64,000 nucleotides of DNA from Chryseobacterium rhizosphaerae. GTDB taxonomy: Bacteria > Bacteroidota > Bacteroidia > Flavobacteriales > Weeksellaceae. A program made the translations under genes and the position numbers. The notes under the pieces were generated by a model. That model was not told the origin of the DNA and did not search any database. It saw nothing but the letters and a program-made list of their open reading frames with translations. The stretch is taken from the NCBI RefSeq assembly GCF_003385455.1, contig NZ_QNUF01000009.1, positions 62,001-126,000 of the forward strand. The letters run 5' to 3'. Of the stretch, positions 1-8,860 are shown piece after piece. How positions within the stretch are numbered: the stretch's first letter is position 1; each line of letters starts with the position of its first letter.

Positions 1-2
1 CA

Positions 3-269
3 GGAGAGAATCTTAATATTAATGTAGGAAAAGATATGAAGACCAGTGTGGGAAATGATCATACAACTACTATTATCAATGATCACAGATTTACCTCAAA
101 AAATTATAAACAGACGGTCAATGAAAATAAAACCATTAATGTAACGGGGGATCTAAAAGAAACAACTTCTACCACCACCCATAAAGCAAAAAATGGCGAT
201 ATTTTGTTACAGAGCTCAGGAGTGGCGAAAATGCTGGGTAAGATAGATGCTAAGGTGAATAAAGGATAA
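3..269 (+). CDS. VgrG-like type VI secretion tip protein, C-terminal fragment
   Basis: An open frame enters from the left edge and ends with TAA at 267-269; the true start lies outside the window. The visible residues are a run of short repeats (GKDMKTSVGNDHTT, INDHRFTSKNYKQTV, ENKTINVTGDLKET) rich in Asn, Thr and Lys. This is the pattern of the C-terminal beta-helix of VgrG/gp5-like spike proteins. The genes that follow (DUF2931, DUF2235, PAAR-like effector) are typical company of Bacteroidota type VI loci, so I infer a VgrG spike that carries the effectors encoded downstream. Only the tail is visible, so a different contractile-injection spike is possible. Confidence 0.7.
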   Translation, partial: GENLNINVGKDMKTSVGNDHTTTIINDHRFTSKNYKQTVNENKTINVTGDLKETTSTTTHKAKNGDILLQSSGVAKMLGKIDAKVNKG

Positions 270-272
270 AAA

Positions 273-572
273 ATGTTTAAAAAAGCGCTGATCTCTTTCT
301 TTTCATCGGTCTTATCGGTAGTGGCTCTTGTCATTATTGAATTAGGTTTTATGGATCTGACTACAGAGTATAGTCACGGAGATTATGGATGGGTTGCCCT
401 TTGGTTGATTTTTGCTTTTTTTCCGGTATTATTTGCTCTGCCGTTTGTAATTGCTTCTAAACGTAAACAAAACGAAATAAATGATTTTGTTTTATTTTGT
501 TTTTACTCTTTTTGTATATGTTTTCTTGTGATATCGTTAATTTTAGTGATTATCCTTCCGTTGATGTCATAA
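273..572 (+). CDS. Small three-helix membrane protein, unknown function
   Basis: A 99-residue protein starting 3 bases after the VgrG-like stop, so probably co-transcribed and translationally coupled. Three hydrophobic segments are visible at about residues 6-26, 38-60 and 73-97, with a short basic cytoplasmic loop (SKRKQNE) between the second and third. No signal-peptide cleavage site and no recognised domain. Position directly after the spike gene suggests a role in the effector locus, for example membrane immunity, but this is inference only. Confidence 0.6.
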   Translation: MFKKALISFFSSVLSVVALVIIELGFMDLTTEYSHGDYGWVALWLIFAFFPVLFALPFVIASKRKQNEINDFVLFCFYSFCICFLVISLILVIILPLMS

Positions 573-631
573 GACTCATTAGGTAACAACAATTAAGAGT
601 AAATTATTTAAAAAAATGTAAGGTATTAATA

Positions 632-1714
632 ATGAATAAACTAATAAAATATCTATTAAGCTTTTTATTTTTTACCCAGATCTCGTGTCAGGAAAAAAAA
701 GACCATAAAAAAACTGAAACTATGACAAAATATGAATGGACTGAGGGAACTTCTGCCCCTTTAGGATATCCGATGGAAGTATACAAAGGGGGAATGGAAT
801 GCGAAGGGGGAGAATGGGTAGGATTAAGCTTTGGTATCGCTCCCGGGAGCCGCCCCTGGGGTTCAATTAATCATGGGATGGGGAATGGTTTTAAAAGTCT
901 TCCCTCCCGTTTGGATTTTATCTGGATGTCTTATATGGAGAACCAGTTTTACATGATTGATACTGCTATTGATACCGCTAAGATTAAAGAGTATTTCAGT
1001 AAAGGCTATCAGGTAAAAGTAACGAATGGAAGTGGTGAAATTGAGCATTTAAATTATAACAATATTGCTGTAGGAATGGCTCCGGGGGGTGTGGTTGTAG
1101 TCTGGGTAGTCGGTGTTGGGGTTCAGAAGGAAGTAGGCCGATATCAAGGGAAAAAAGTGACGATTCCTGAATCGGAAATTGCTAAGCTGGACAGCCATGA
1201 GAACCGTTTTTGGAGGAAAGATTACCTTGATGAAGTATTTAATAATGGCAAGGTTATCCCTGTTGAGGTAAGAGAAAAAAATAAAGGAAAATCTATTCCA
1301 TTTGGTTTATGGGATACCTACAGAATACGATACAGCTGGAAACCGGTTTTCGAATTACCGGAAAATGCTAAACTCAACCCATTGACAGATATTGGAATAT
1401 CAGCAATTAATGGCGAATGGGAACAGCTTGATGCATCGAAAATCTCTTTGGTTGGGAATGAGTTAAGAGCAATACCCAGAAGTATTGGTTTCGACTTTAT
1501 GGGTGCTGATAATAAAAAATATGGAGCAGATTGTGATCTGAATGAAAAGTCAGCTTTTGAAGCCTATAAGACTGTGTTTGGAAATGATCCTAATTCAACT
1601 AAAGCTAATATTATTGTAAAGGTTAATGAGTCTAATAGCTACTTTACGATAATGCTAAAAGGTGAAAATGGTAAAGAAGCTTTCATAAAAGCAGATAAAA
1701 TAGAAGTTTTCTAA
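632..1714 (+). CDS. DUF2931 family lipoprotein
   Basis: A 360-residue protein with a signal peptide (about residues 1-18) ending at Cys19 in QISCQ, which suggests a lipoprotein although the lipobox is not canonical. The region after it (KYEWTEGTSAPLGYP, then EVYKGG and WGSINHGMG) matches the DUF2931 family as I know it. DUF2931 proteins are common in Bacteroidota type VI loci and are often placed next to effectors; no biochemical role is established to my knowledge. The gene lies 10 bases before the DUF2235 lipase gene, so an immunity or surface-protection role against that lipase is a reasonable guess, not shown by the sequence. Confidence 0.7.
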   Translation: MNKLIKYLLSFLFFTQISCQEKKDHKKTETMTKYEWTEGTSAPLGYPMEVYKGGMECEGGEWVGLSFGIAPGSRPWGSINHGMGNGFKSLPSRLDFIWMSYMENQFYMIDTAIDTAKIKEYFSKGYQVKVTNGSGEIEHLNYNNIAVGMAPGGVVVVWVVGVGVQKEVGRYQGKKVTIPESEIAKLDSHENRFWRKDYLDEVFNNGKVIPVEVREKNKGKSIPFGLWDTYRIRYSWKPVFELPENAKLNPLTDIGISAINGEWEQLDASKISLVGNELRAIPRSIGFDFMGADNKKYGADCDLNEKSAFEAYKTVFGNDPNSTKANIIVKVNESNSYFTIMLKGENGKEAFIKADKIEVF

Positions 1715-1724
1715 AACAAAAACG

Positions 1725-3551
1725 ATGGGAAAGACTTTTGTATATAACACGGGTAATGCTAAAATTCCTCTCAATGAGCTGCACCTTGAAATAGGGGTGT
1801 TTTTCGATGGTACTTTAAACAATTTAAAAAATTCTGAATTGAGAGCGAAGTACAGGGATGGAAAGAATAAAATAGAAAGCACTGATACCGAGGAGGAAAT
1901 ACTGAAGAAAGAAAAGGCCATTGAAGACACGAGGGCCCAACAGGAAAAAGAATATAAAAAACTTAAAAATAAAGAAGTATCTGATAATGACTCCGAGTAT
2001 GAGCGCTATCTTAAAGGGAGTCACCGATCTTGGCTGGATAGCCAGGGAGTTGATAATAGTTTTAGTAATGACTATACCAATGTAGCAAGAATGTATAAAT
2101 GTAGCGAGCAGTATAATTATGGGGTTTATGTGGAGGGTATTGGTACACTTGATAACAGTAGGGATGTAGATGATGGGTTTCAGTACGGATCCGGTAAAAC
2201 CGGAGTGCGGGGAAAAGTAAGGAAAGGATGTGAAATGGTTGCTGATAGAATCGGTGTTTTAAAAAAGCAACAACGTGATAAAAAAGGATTGACTAAAATT
2301 ACCATTGATACTTTCGGATTCAGCCGCGGAGCTGCTGCTGCGAGGAATTTTGCTTACGAAATCAATGGAAGAAAAAGAACAAAAGATATTGAGATAAAAA
2401 AATCCAGAAAGATCATAGGATATACTCAGATGGATTCTTCTGAGGGCCCTATTACCGTTCCGGAATATGGAGATATTTGGATAGATAAAGATGATACGGA
2501 GGTAGATCCTCGATATATTAAAGATGGTAAACTCCCAAAATTTGGATTTTTAGGATACTATCTTTTAAGTAAGAGAATTTTATCAGAACAACAACTTGAA
2601 GACTTAGAACTGGATGTTCGTTTTATCGGGGTTTATGATACTGTTTCTTCTTATGAGGAATTTGGTGATATGGGCGGCATGAGACGTGTCGGATGGGAAG
2701 GGATGAAGCATTCTACCTTAGGTTCTGCGTACAATTTCGGAGATGATGTAGAGCAGTTACAGTTATTGAATCCAGGATCTTATTTCAAAGCGGTTCATTT
2801 TACGGCAGCCAATGAGCATCGGGAAAACTTTTCATTAACCAGATTCCCGGGCAGTATCGAAAAGGAGTTTCCGGGGGTTCATTGTGATATAGGCGGTGCT
2901 TATGAAAACGGAATGGAAAAAGTGGATGAAATAGAAACTTCTAACCATAAACCCGTATGGTTCTTAAATAAACGCAGACAACAACTGATTGATGAACATT
3001 GGTACGATGAAGAACAGATTGAAATCAATAATAGCTTTCTGAATTTTATTACAGCGGGAAGTGTCTATCGTAAAATAACCGGAACCCGATTTCTGAGAAA
3101 AGAATACAGCTATATTCCTCTGCATTTTATGGAAGAGCATGGCAAAAACCTGTATGATAATCAATTGATGATGAAAACAGAAACTACCTATTCTATAGAA
3201 AATGATCAATATCTTCCTCATGCAAAAGATCTTTTACATGGTTATGTATTTGAAAATGAAGGGAAGTGGAATTTCAAACCAGATGAACAGGTTGAAAAAG
3301 AAAAACAGGAAAGAGCATTGCAGAGACTGCTAGACCCGGAACCGGTACAGGAACAATCTCCTGATGAGACGGTAGATGAAAACGGTAATAAAATCAAAAC
3401 GACAACATTGGAAGAAGTGACAGTTACTTCCTACCATCCACAGACCTTATTAAGAATTATACGCAATAAATACCTTCATTGGTCGGCGAATAGGGACTGG
3501 ATGGGAATGGATCCCAATAATGATTATCAAAGAGTAATATATCCGGAATAA
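1725..3551 (+). CDS. DUF2235 / Tle1-like alpha/beta-hydrolase, putative T6SS phospholipase effector
   Basis: A 608-residue protein. The N-terminus has GVFFDGTLNN (about residues 26-35), and the nucleophile elbow GFSRGA lies near residue 200, giving the GxSxG Ser. An acid candidate is the Asp of VYDTVSS near 303, and the HCDIGG block near 385 supplies the His. This set is the hallmark of the DUF2235/Tle1 family, whose studied members are phospholipases delivered by type VI secretion. There is no signal peptide, as expected for an injected effector. The C-terminal about 120 residues look like a linker plus an unassigned tail. The stop overlaps the ATG of the next gene by one base, so the next product is a candidate partner. 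Confidence 0.85.
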   Translation: MGKTFVYNTGNAKIPLNELHLEIGVFFDGTLNNLKNSELRAKYRDGKNKIESTDTEEEILKKEKAIEDTRAQQEKEYKKLKNKEVSDNDSEYERYLKGSHRSWLDSQGVDNSFSNDYTNVARMYKCSEQYNYGVYVEGIGTLDNSRDVDDGFQYGSGKTGVRGKVRKGCEMVADRIGVLKKQQRDKKGLTKITIDTFGFSRGAAAARNFAYEINGRKRTKDIEIKKSRKIIGYTQMDSSEGPITVPEYGDIWIDKDDTEVDPRYIKDGKLPKFGFLGYYLLSKRILSEQQLEDLELDVRFIGVYDTVSSYEEFGDMGGMRRVGWEGMKHSTLGSAYNFGDDVEQLQLLNPGSYFKAVHFTAANEHRENFSLTRFPGSIEKEFPGVHCDIGGAYENGMEKVDEIETSNHKPVWFLNKRRQQLIDEHWYDEEQIEINNSFLNFITAGSVYRKITGTRFLRKEYSYIPLHFMEEHGKNLYDNQLMMKTETTYSIENDQYLPHAKDLLHGYVFENEGKWNFKPDEQVEKEKQERALQRLLDPEPVQEQSPDETVDENGNKIKTTTLEEVTVTSYHPQTLLRIIRNKYLHWSANRDWMGMDPNNDYQRVIYPE

Positions 3552-4252
3552 TGAGTAATATACTGCAAAACCTTCATCAGAAAATATACCGCCTGGAAAC
3601 GATTGTTACAGAGCAGAAAAACGAATTCTATTCCACAGAAAAAAAATACGTCAGACAGGTGGAGATCTATTATCTGGAGAAAATGAAAGAAGAACATCAG
3701 TTCCAGATTTTAGTTGTTGATTTCGACTTCTCGGATGACGATGAAGCAATGGGGCAATTTTTTAAAAAGGTCAGCTATTTGTTTGACGAAATAGAATGCA
3801 GGGTAGATGAAGAAGGGAATATTACAGCGGTAGACAATTTGTTTTTTCTACAGATGAGGTGGGTGAAAATTCAAACTGAATTATCACAGACCCATAAAGG
3901 AGAGGCGGTAGACAGCTATTTCAGCCGGGTGAGCCGCTTGTTGGAAAATGAAAATGAATTGATTGAATTTTTAGGAAGTTATCATATGTTTGGCCTGCTT
4001 TTTAATGGCTTATTGCAGTCATTCGATACCAAAAGAAAAAGAATATCTCCTCAGGGATATACGGAAATTATGACTCCTGTAATGGATGGTGAAAAAATGA
4101 TGCTGACTATTTCTTCTGAAAACTTAGAACAAACTGAAATCAGCTATTTCAGAGGCTTATTTGTTTTCAAAGGCGATCTTTATGAGGAAGGCTTTACAGA
4201 AGTTAAAAAAGACAATACCCATTTAAAACATTCATTAGTATGGATAGGTTAA
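3551..4252 (+). CDS. Hypothetical protein between two type VI effectors
   Basis: A 233-residue soluble protein starting at the last base of the DUF2235 stop codon (TAATG arrangement) and overlapping the next effector gene by 13 bases. No signal peptide, no membrane segment, no recognised domain; the first about 40 residues look coiled-coil forming (heptad-like LETIVTEQKNEFYSTEKK). The tight coupling on both sides suggests an adaptor, chaperone or immunity protein. A lipase acting in the periplasm would normally need an exported immunity protein, so an adaptor or chaperone role fits better, but the sequence does not decide this. Confidence 0.6.
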   Translation: MSNILQNLHQKIYRLETIVTEQKNEFYSTEKKYVRQVEIYYLEKMKEEHQFQILVVDFDFSDDDEAMGQFFKKVSYLFDEIECRVDEEGNITAVDNLFFLQMRWVKIQTELSQTHKGEAVDSYFSRVSRLLENENELIEFLGSYHMFGLLFNGLLQSFDTKRKRISPQGYTEIMTPVMDGEKMMLTISSENLEQTEISYFRGLFVFKGDLYEEGFTEVKKDNTHLKHSLVWIG

Positions 4253-5604
4253 ATAACGATGGCGAAAATACCATCCCGGAAACTCAAGATCAGGCTCCGG
4301 CACAGACTCCCGATCAGATGAAAGCTGCCAACAGCCAGAAAATGGAAGAAAAGCGCGCCGAAAATGAGGAGAAAGATAAGAAAGAAGAAGGATTATTGCT
4401 GGCCATAGACGGAGCAAAAATAAAATTTAATGCCCATTTGGGAACATTTAAAGTACTGAATGATGTACCAACTACGCAGGACAAACTTACCGGGACCATC
4501 GTGGACAAACAAACACCAAATTTTATCTTTGATGATGGGTTTATTTTGACGAAACCCACAGAATGGCAAAATTTTGGAAGTGCTAAAGTACAAGACAATG
4601 AAGTGCTGTTGAAGAAATCGTTTTTACCCGGAGTAGGAGCTATACCCGGAACACCTCCGGAAACAGGAAAAGTGGAATTTGTAGATTCCGGACAGGTAAA
4701 TATACCTGAAAGTATTGATCCAAAGGGTGCACCGGTGCCTGAACAAAAAGATGAAAAAAAATGTTTTTGTAACAAAGAATTTACAGAAGACGATATAAAA
4801 TCTTTCTATAAATCTAAGAAATTATTTACTGCAAAAAACTGTCCTTTACCTGATGAAATGAAAACGTACAAGGCTTTTACAGATGCTCTGAATAAGGCGA
4901 TGAAAGATAATAATATCAACACATGTCTTAGAAAAGCTCATTTTCTAGCCCAGATTGAAACAGAGTCTGATAGGCTTAACACAACAATGGAATATGCTTC
5001 AGGATGGGATTATGATCATTCTACTCATCAGGAAGGTTATGAGAGCTTTAAACCTTATGTGAATTATAAGAAGGATAAAAAGCTAAGTGCAGAACTTCAA
5101 AAAAAATTTAATGCTCAGGAAATTAAACAAATACAGAGAGCTTATAATAGATATAATGAATGTATAAAGCATGGTCATGATGTTAAAGGGTATGGACCAA
5201 AATATAAAGGGAAGGGATTAATACAATTAACATGGAAAGATACTTATGAAAAATATTTTAAACATATTGGTAAAAAAGAATTGATTGATACGCCAGAAGT
5301 TGTAGCAAATAACTTAACCTACACCTGTGATTCTGCAGCTTGGTTCTGGGATGATAGACAACTTGGTAGTTATGCGGATAAAGATGATCTTATTTTTATT
5401 TCTGTTAGGATTAATGGTGGATTAAACGGCTTTGATCATAGGAAGAGTAATGTAAAATCCATTATTAAATTAATGAAAATCGAACAGGATTGTACAACAA
5501 ATAAATTAAAATCAATAGGTCAATATAAATATGAAACAAGCGATATTAAAAATCTCAAGTGGGGTAAAAAAAATAAAGCCAAAATTGAAAAATTTGATGA
5601 TTAG
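4240..5604 (+). CDS. PAAR-like (DUF4280)-GH19 fusion, putative T6SS cell-wall hydrolase effector
   Basis: A 454-residue two-domain protein. Residues about 50-135 match the DUF4280 PAAR-like domain (LLAIDGAKIKFNAHLGTFKV, later FDDGFILTKPTEWQNFGSAK), expected to cap the VgrG spike. Residues about 190-430 are a GH19 chitinase/lysozyme domain: KAHFLAQIETES carries a catalytic Glu, followed by TTMEYASGW, then GPKYKGKGLIQLTWKDTYEKYF, and SVRINGGLNGFDHR at the end. GH19 enzymes cleave chitin or peptidoglycan; in this context peptidoglycan is the likely target. No signal peptide. An exported protein gene overlaps its 3' end, the usual layout of an effector and its periplasmic immunity protein. Confidence 0.85.
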   Translation: MDRLNNDGENTIPETQDQAPAQTPDQMKAANSQKMEEKRAENEEKDKKEEGLLLAIDGAKIKFNAHLGTFKVLNDVPTTQDKLTGTIVDKQTPNFIFDDGFILTKPTEWQNFGSAKVQDNEVLLKKSFLPGVGAIPGTPPETGKVEFVDSGQVNIPESIDPKGAPVPEQKDEKKCFCNKEFTEDDIKSFYKSKKLFTAKNCPLPDEMKTYKAFTDALNKAMKDNNINTCLRKAHFLAQIETESDRLNTTMEYASGWDYDHSTHQEGYESFKPYVNYKKDKKLSAELQKKFNAQEIKQIQRAYNRYNECIKHGHDVKGYGPKYKGKGLIQLTWKDTYEKYFKHIGKKELIDTPEVVANNLTYTCDSAAWFWDDRQLGSYADKDDLIFISVRINGGLNGFDHRKSNVKSIIKLMKIEQDCTTNKLKSIGQYKYETSDIKNLKWGKKNKAKIEKFDD

Positions 5605-6313
5605 ATCATTTATATTTTTAATTTTTTTTATTTCCCACTTTGCCTATTCTCAAAATATTATTGGTGTGTATTCATCAGTAGAACCTAAGTGTAAGCTCAA
5701 TCTAAAAATAGCCCATGATAACGGTTTTATTTTTAGTATAGGAAAAATAAAAAAGTATAAAGGGACTGTCAAAATCTCTAAAGAAGATACTGTAACCTAT
5801 CTTGATTTTAATGATGGTATAGCAGCTATGTATTCAAATGACACAATCTCCATTCAAAACTCTGGCAATTCAATGAACCAGTATACACATTTTAAAGAAT
5901 GCGATGAAATGTATATCCATTTGGTCAAAAAAAGTTACTTTGAAAGCTTATATTCATTATTATCTTATGAAAAAAAACTTTCAGGTTTTATCGTTTCTTC
6001 TACTTTGTCTGATATTGAGAACATGATTAGTGAAGTACCAATACAAAAGGATAATATTGATCAATATAATAATCTTGCCTATTATTTAGCTCAAACTAAA
6101 AACGGAAATCAATTTGCTATCACTATATTAAATGAAATAATTAAAAAATGTCCCCATAGAACAGTGGCGTATTTAAATTTAGCTGATAGTTATTGGATAG
6201 CAGGTGAAAAAGTAAAAGCAAGTATTAATTATCAGGAATATCTTTCTTTAATGAAGTCTCAAAAAAAGGACTTGAAGAAAGTACCAAAGTATGTTGGGGA
6301 AAGAATAGAATGA
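5597..6313 (+). CDS. Exported protein, candidate immunity protein to the GH19 effector
   Basis: I place the start at ATG 5597 rather than the upstream ATG 5531, because MIRSFIFLIFFISHFAYSQ is a clean signal peptide cut after AYS or YSQ, while the longer form buries it. This makes a 238-residue periplasmic protein whose start overlaps the effector stop by 8 bases. No family recognised. The C-terminal part (RTVAYLNLADSYWIAGEKV) looks like one TPR-type helix pair. Exported location and overlap with a cell-wall-hydrolase effector point to immunity. A degraded copy of its 3' end is present at 7020-7260. Confidence 0.65.
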   Translation: MIRSFIFLIFFISHFAYSQNIIGVYSSVEPKCKLNLKIAHDNGFIFSIGKIKKYKGTVKISKEDTVTYLDFNDGIAAMYSNDTISIQNSGNSMNQYTHFKECDEMYIHLVKKSYFESLYSLLSYEKKLSGFIVSSTLSDIENMISEVPIQKDNIDQYNNLAYYLAQTKNGNQFAITILNEIIKKCPHRTVAYLNLADSYWIAGEKVKASINYQEYLSLMKSQKKDLKKVPKYVGERIE

Positions 6314-6999
6314 TAAAATATCCGCTAAATATATTATTTGTTTTTTTGTTTAGCATATTTTCATATGCTCAAAATGTTTATGTTTTAAAAGATTCGATAT
6401 GTATTTCCAAAGAATGTTTTGAATTACAGGAATTAAAAATAGAAACTAAAAATACAGTAATTTACAAGAAAATTCAAAAAAGCTATGATCTTTTTAATGG
6501 TGTTTTTTTTGATAGCCCAGAAAAAAGATTGAATGCAAAAAAAGACACTTTAAAAAACTTAATTTCAACAAATTCTTTACGTGACTACCAATTTGGATTT
6601 GAAGAATATAAAATATTTCTCAATAAAAACGGTTTACTAAACGTATCTGTACATATTCAGTCTTATGGCTCCCCATGGGAGTATACGATCTATTATTTCT
6701 TTGATGAAATGAATGATACAGAAGTTGGAGAAAAATTATTCATGAACAAAAAAATGCTCCTACAGATATGTGGTAAAAAATTAAAGACAGATAACAACGC
6801 ATTCGTTCCAATAAAGAATCTCAATCAATACAAAATAGATACAAGTATAGAAGGGAAAATAATAGGAATAAACCTCATTTTTTATGATGAGAAAAGTAGA
6901 ACAAATAGTGGCTATCCGGAACACTCTGTTTATTTTACATGGAAAGAGATTGAAAAATTTATAGTACCACAGTATAGAAGACGATTGACACAATATTAA
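6310..6999 (+). CDS. Exported hypothetical protein
   Basis: A 229-residue protein with a signal peptide (MIKYPLNILFVFLFSIFSYAQ, cut near residue 21). Its ATG overlaps the preceding TGA (ATGA), so translation is coupled to the candidate immunity gene. No recognised domain. One region (EYTIYYFFDEMND) resembles small periplasmic beta proteins but this is not diagnostic. Placed between an immunity gene and the remnant of its duplicate, it may be a second, unrelated immunity protein kept after its effector was lost. Confidence 0.55.
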   Translation: MIKYPLNILFVFLFSIFSYAQNVYVLKDSICISKECFELQELKIETKNTVIYKKIQKSYDLFNGVFFDSPEKRLNAKKDTLKNLISTNSLRDYQFGFEEYKIFLNKNGLLNVSVHIQSYGSPWEYTIYYFFDEMNDTEVGEKLFMNKKMLLQICGKKLKTDNNAFVPIKNLNQYKIDTSIEGKIIGINLIFYDEKSRTNSGYPEHSVYFTWKEIEKFIVPQYRRRLTQY

Positions 7000-7019
7000 A
7001 ACATAATGGTTATTTAAAA

Positions 7020-7260
7020 AATTTAGTTAACCTATCCAATGATTTTTATACTAATGGGTTTATAACCCAAGCTCAGGAAATAAAGATTTGGAATAAAGTT
7101 TTAAATATTAATATCATACTTTAATATTGCAAATAGCTATTGGAATATCGGACAAAAAGGAAAAGCCATAGAAAATTATAAAATATATCTTTCTTTAATG
7201 AAGTCTCAAAAGAAGGATTTGAAGAAAGTTCCAAGGTATGTACTGGACAGAACGAAATGA
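7020..7260 (+). pseudogene. Remnant of a duplicated immunity gene (paralogue of 5597-6313)
   Basis: From 7117 to the TGA at 7258-7260 the frame reads YFNIANSYWNIGQKGKAI, then ENYKIYLSLMKSQKKDLKKV, then PRYVLDRTK. This aligns closely with the C-terminus of the 5597-6313 product (YLNLADSYWIAGEKV, YLSLMKSQKKDLKKVPKYV). Upstream, 7020-7116 gives a weakly similar stretch in a different frame ending at a stop, so a frameshift separates the parts and no start codon or signal peptide remains. The last bases overlap the ATG of the next gene exactly as the intact copy overlaps its neighbour, so the junction was duplicated too. Confidence 0.75.
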
Positions 7261-8204
7261 CAAAAAAATTAATACATACATTACTTATTCTGGTGGCGTT
7301 TCATATAAACGCTTTTGCACAAACACCAAAATCTTATACCGTTACTCATATTGTTAATAAAACTATTGATAAGGGAGAATACGTAGATGATAAAAGAATT
7401 GACAAAAAGGATAAAATAAGTACAGGTAACCTTATTTATATCTCCAGCCCTAAAAATGATAGTATTGCTTTCTATGAGTTTAATGATTCTCCGGTATCAG
7501 AAAAGAAAGTACCCAATATATGTGCTTTGGCAAAAAATCAGAATAGTCTTTTGTTGACTTATAAAAATGAAAGCTACAGTACAAAGTTTAAGATTACATT
7601 CAATAATAATGAAAAGACAGTTTTAATCGGAGATAAGGATGTCTTTTACTTAAATGATTCTTACTATAAATATGTACAGAAAAGTGTTGGCGATAATTTA
7701 AACATCCCCGATCTGATTGACTTCCTGGAAGATTTTTTAGCAGGGTATGCACTGGAAGATTTAAAATATATTTCATCATATGAAAAATACAAGCATAAGG
7801 ATTTCAAAATAACAAAAGCTTATATGGAATCTTTCAGAACCCAGGCAAGTGACTATCTGGACAAATGGAATATAAAGTTCTCGTATACTAAGACAGGAAT
7901 ACCAAGCTATGTTTTAAAAGAATCTGTAGAAGGAGATCGGGAAATAGAAAAAAAACTGATATCTTCTAATAAAGGAATTTTTAAATATACAAAACATACC
8001 AATTCAGAGAGCAGATTGATTACTGATACTGACATTCGAATGGACGTCAATAATCATAGATACGACGAAAAAGTAACTTCACTTCAGGTAGGATTGGGAA
8101 AAGAAACCCGATATGAAAGTAAGCAGATATCCTATAAAAAAATTCCGTTCAAAGAATTGAAGCTTACTTCTGGCAATATTTCCAACATCATATCATCAAA
8201 ATAA
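7257..8204 (+). CDS. Exported hypothetical protein
   Basis: A 315-residue protein with a signal peptide (MTKKLIHTLLILVAFHINAFAQ, cut after AFA). Its ATG overlaps the TGA of the immunity remnant. The body is Lys- and Asp-rich with alternating hydrophobic residues and shows no domain I recognise. As the last intact member of the effector/immunity strip before a lipoprotein gene, it could be an orphan immunity protein or unrelated. The function is open. Confidence 0.55.
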   Translation: MTKKLIHTLLILVAFHINAFAQTPKSYTVTHIVNKTIDKGEYVDDKRIDKKDKISTGNLIYISSPKNDSIAFYEFNDSPVSEKKVPNICALAKNQNSLLLTYKNESYSTKFKITFNNNEKTVLIGDKDVFYLNDSYYKYVQKSVGDNLNIPDLIDFLEDFLAGYALEDLKYISSYEKYKHKDFKITKAYMESFRTQASDYLDKWNIKFSYTKTGIPSYVLKESVEGDREIEKKLISSNKGIFKYTKHTNSESRLITDTDIRMDVNNHRYDEKVTSLQVGLGKETRYESKQISYKKIPFKELKLTSGNISNIISSK

Positions 8205-8330
8205 AAAAAGAGGTGAGTTGTAATCCTTCTGGTATAAAAGCATATCAGCAATTCATGAGAATGTGATATAAAATTGCATATGTGGTTTATAAATGAGTAT
8301 TTTTGTTTTGGATTAAAAAATGACCATCTT

Positions 8331-8597
8331 ATGAATAAAAAACTAATTATTTTAACAGCGGCAATCACTACAGTCGTATTATCATGTAACAACGATAGAG
8401 ATGAGGAAGCGAGAAAAAAAGCCATAGAATCGGTTAAAGCGAGCTCTCAGACCTTAAAAATAAATAATCCGGATAATACAGCATCTGTTCAAAGTGCAGT
8501 TAATTCAAATGATAACACCCTGAATCCACAGGATCCGACAGGGCCGGTTGGAGAAGATCCAACAATTGATCCAACAAAGCCGGACAGACCATGGTAA
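8331..8597 (+). CDS. Small lipoprotein, Asp/Pro-rich tail
   Basis: An 88-residue protein. I take the ATG at 8331, because MNKKLIILTAAITTVVLSC is a lipoprotein signal with lipobox VLSC; the 19 residues upstream in the same frame are not signal-like. After the Cys comes a charged stretch and a low-complexity Asn/Asp/Pro/Thr tail ending in DPTKPDRPW, probably disordered at the cell surface. No family recognised. It is followed by its own terminator. Confidence 0.6.
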   Translation: MNKKLIILTAAITTVVLSCNNDRDEEARKKAIESVKASSQTLKINNPDNTASVQSAVNSNDNTLNPQDPTGPVGEDPTIDPTKPDRPW

Positions 8598-8615
8598 AAT
8601 AATAAAATAAAGAAA

Positions 8616-8647
8616 GGCAGCAATATCGGTATTGTTGCCATTTTTTT
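8616..8647 (+). terminator. Rho-independent terminator after the small lipoprotein gene
   Basis: GGCAGCAATA (8616-8625) pairs with TATTGTTGCC (8630-8639) around a TCGG loop, followed by a run of seven T. Confidence 0.85.
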
Positions 8648-8673
8648 ACGTTTGATATAAACTTATAAAAATC

Positions 8674-8709
8674 AAAAGCCTCTGAAATCATTTGATTTCA
8701 GAGGCTTTT
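8674..8709 (-). terminator. Terminator after tRNA-Leu
   Basis: A perfect stem (AAAAGCCTCTGAAATCA at 8674-8690 against its complement at 8693-8709) lies just beyond the tRNA 3' end. T-rich flanks exist on both sides, so it may work in both directions. Confidence 0.8.
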
Positions 8710-8711
8710 TG

Positions 8712-8793
8712 TACCCAGTACCAGAATCGAACTGGTACATCTTTCGATACTAGAGTTTGAGTCTAGCGCGTCTACCAATTCCGCCAACTGGGC
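8712..8793 (-). tRNA. tRNA-Leu (anticodon CAA)
   Basis: On the minus strand the RNA begins GCCCAGU and its acceptor strand ends ACUGGGU with discriminator A at 8712. The D-arm (GGCGGAAUUGGUAGACGC) is Leu-like, the anticodon loop is CUCAAAC giving anticodon CAA (codon UUG), and the T-arm GUUCGAUUC is intact. There is a class II long variable arm. CCA is not encoded. Confidence 0.93.
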
Positions 8794-8860
8794 TTGTTTT
8801 AAATCGGTGTGCAAATATAGAAACTTTTTTTAATGTTCAAAAGCTTTTTGGAATATTTTT

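Noticed and set aside
5531..5596. Upstream start of the immunity candidate
   Set aside because: It would bury the signal peptide; ATG 5597 gives a clean export signal.
8274..8330. Upstream extension of the small lipoprotein
   Set aside because: It would put 19 non-signal residues before a good lipoprotein signal peptide.
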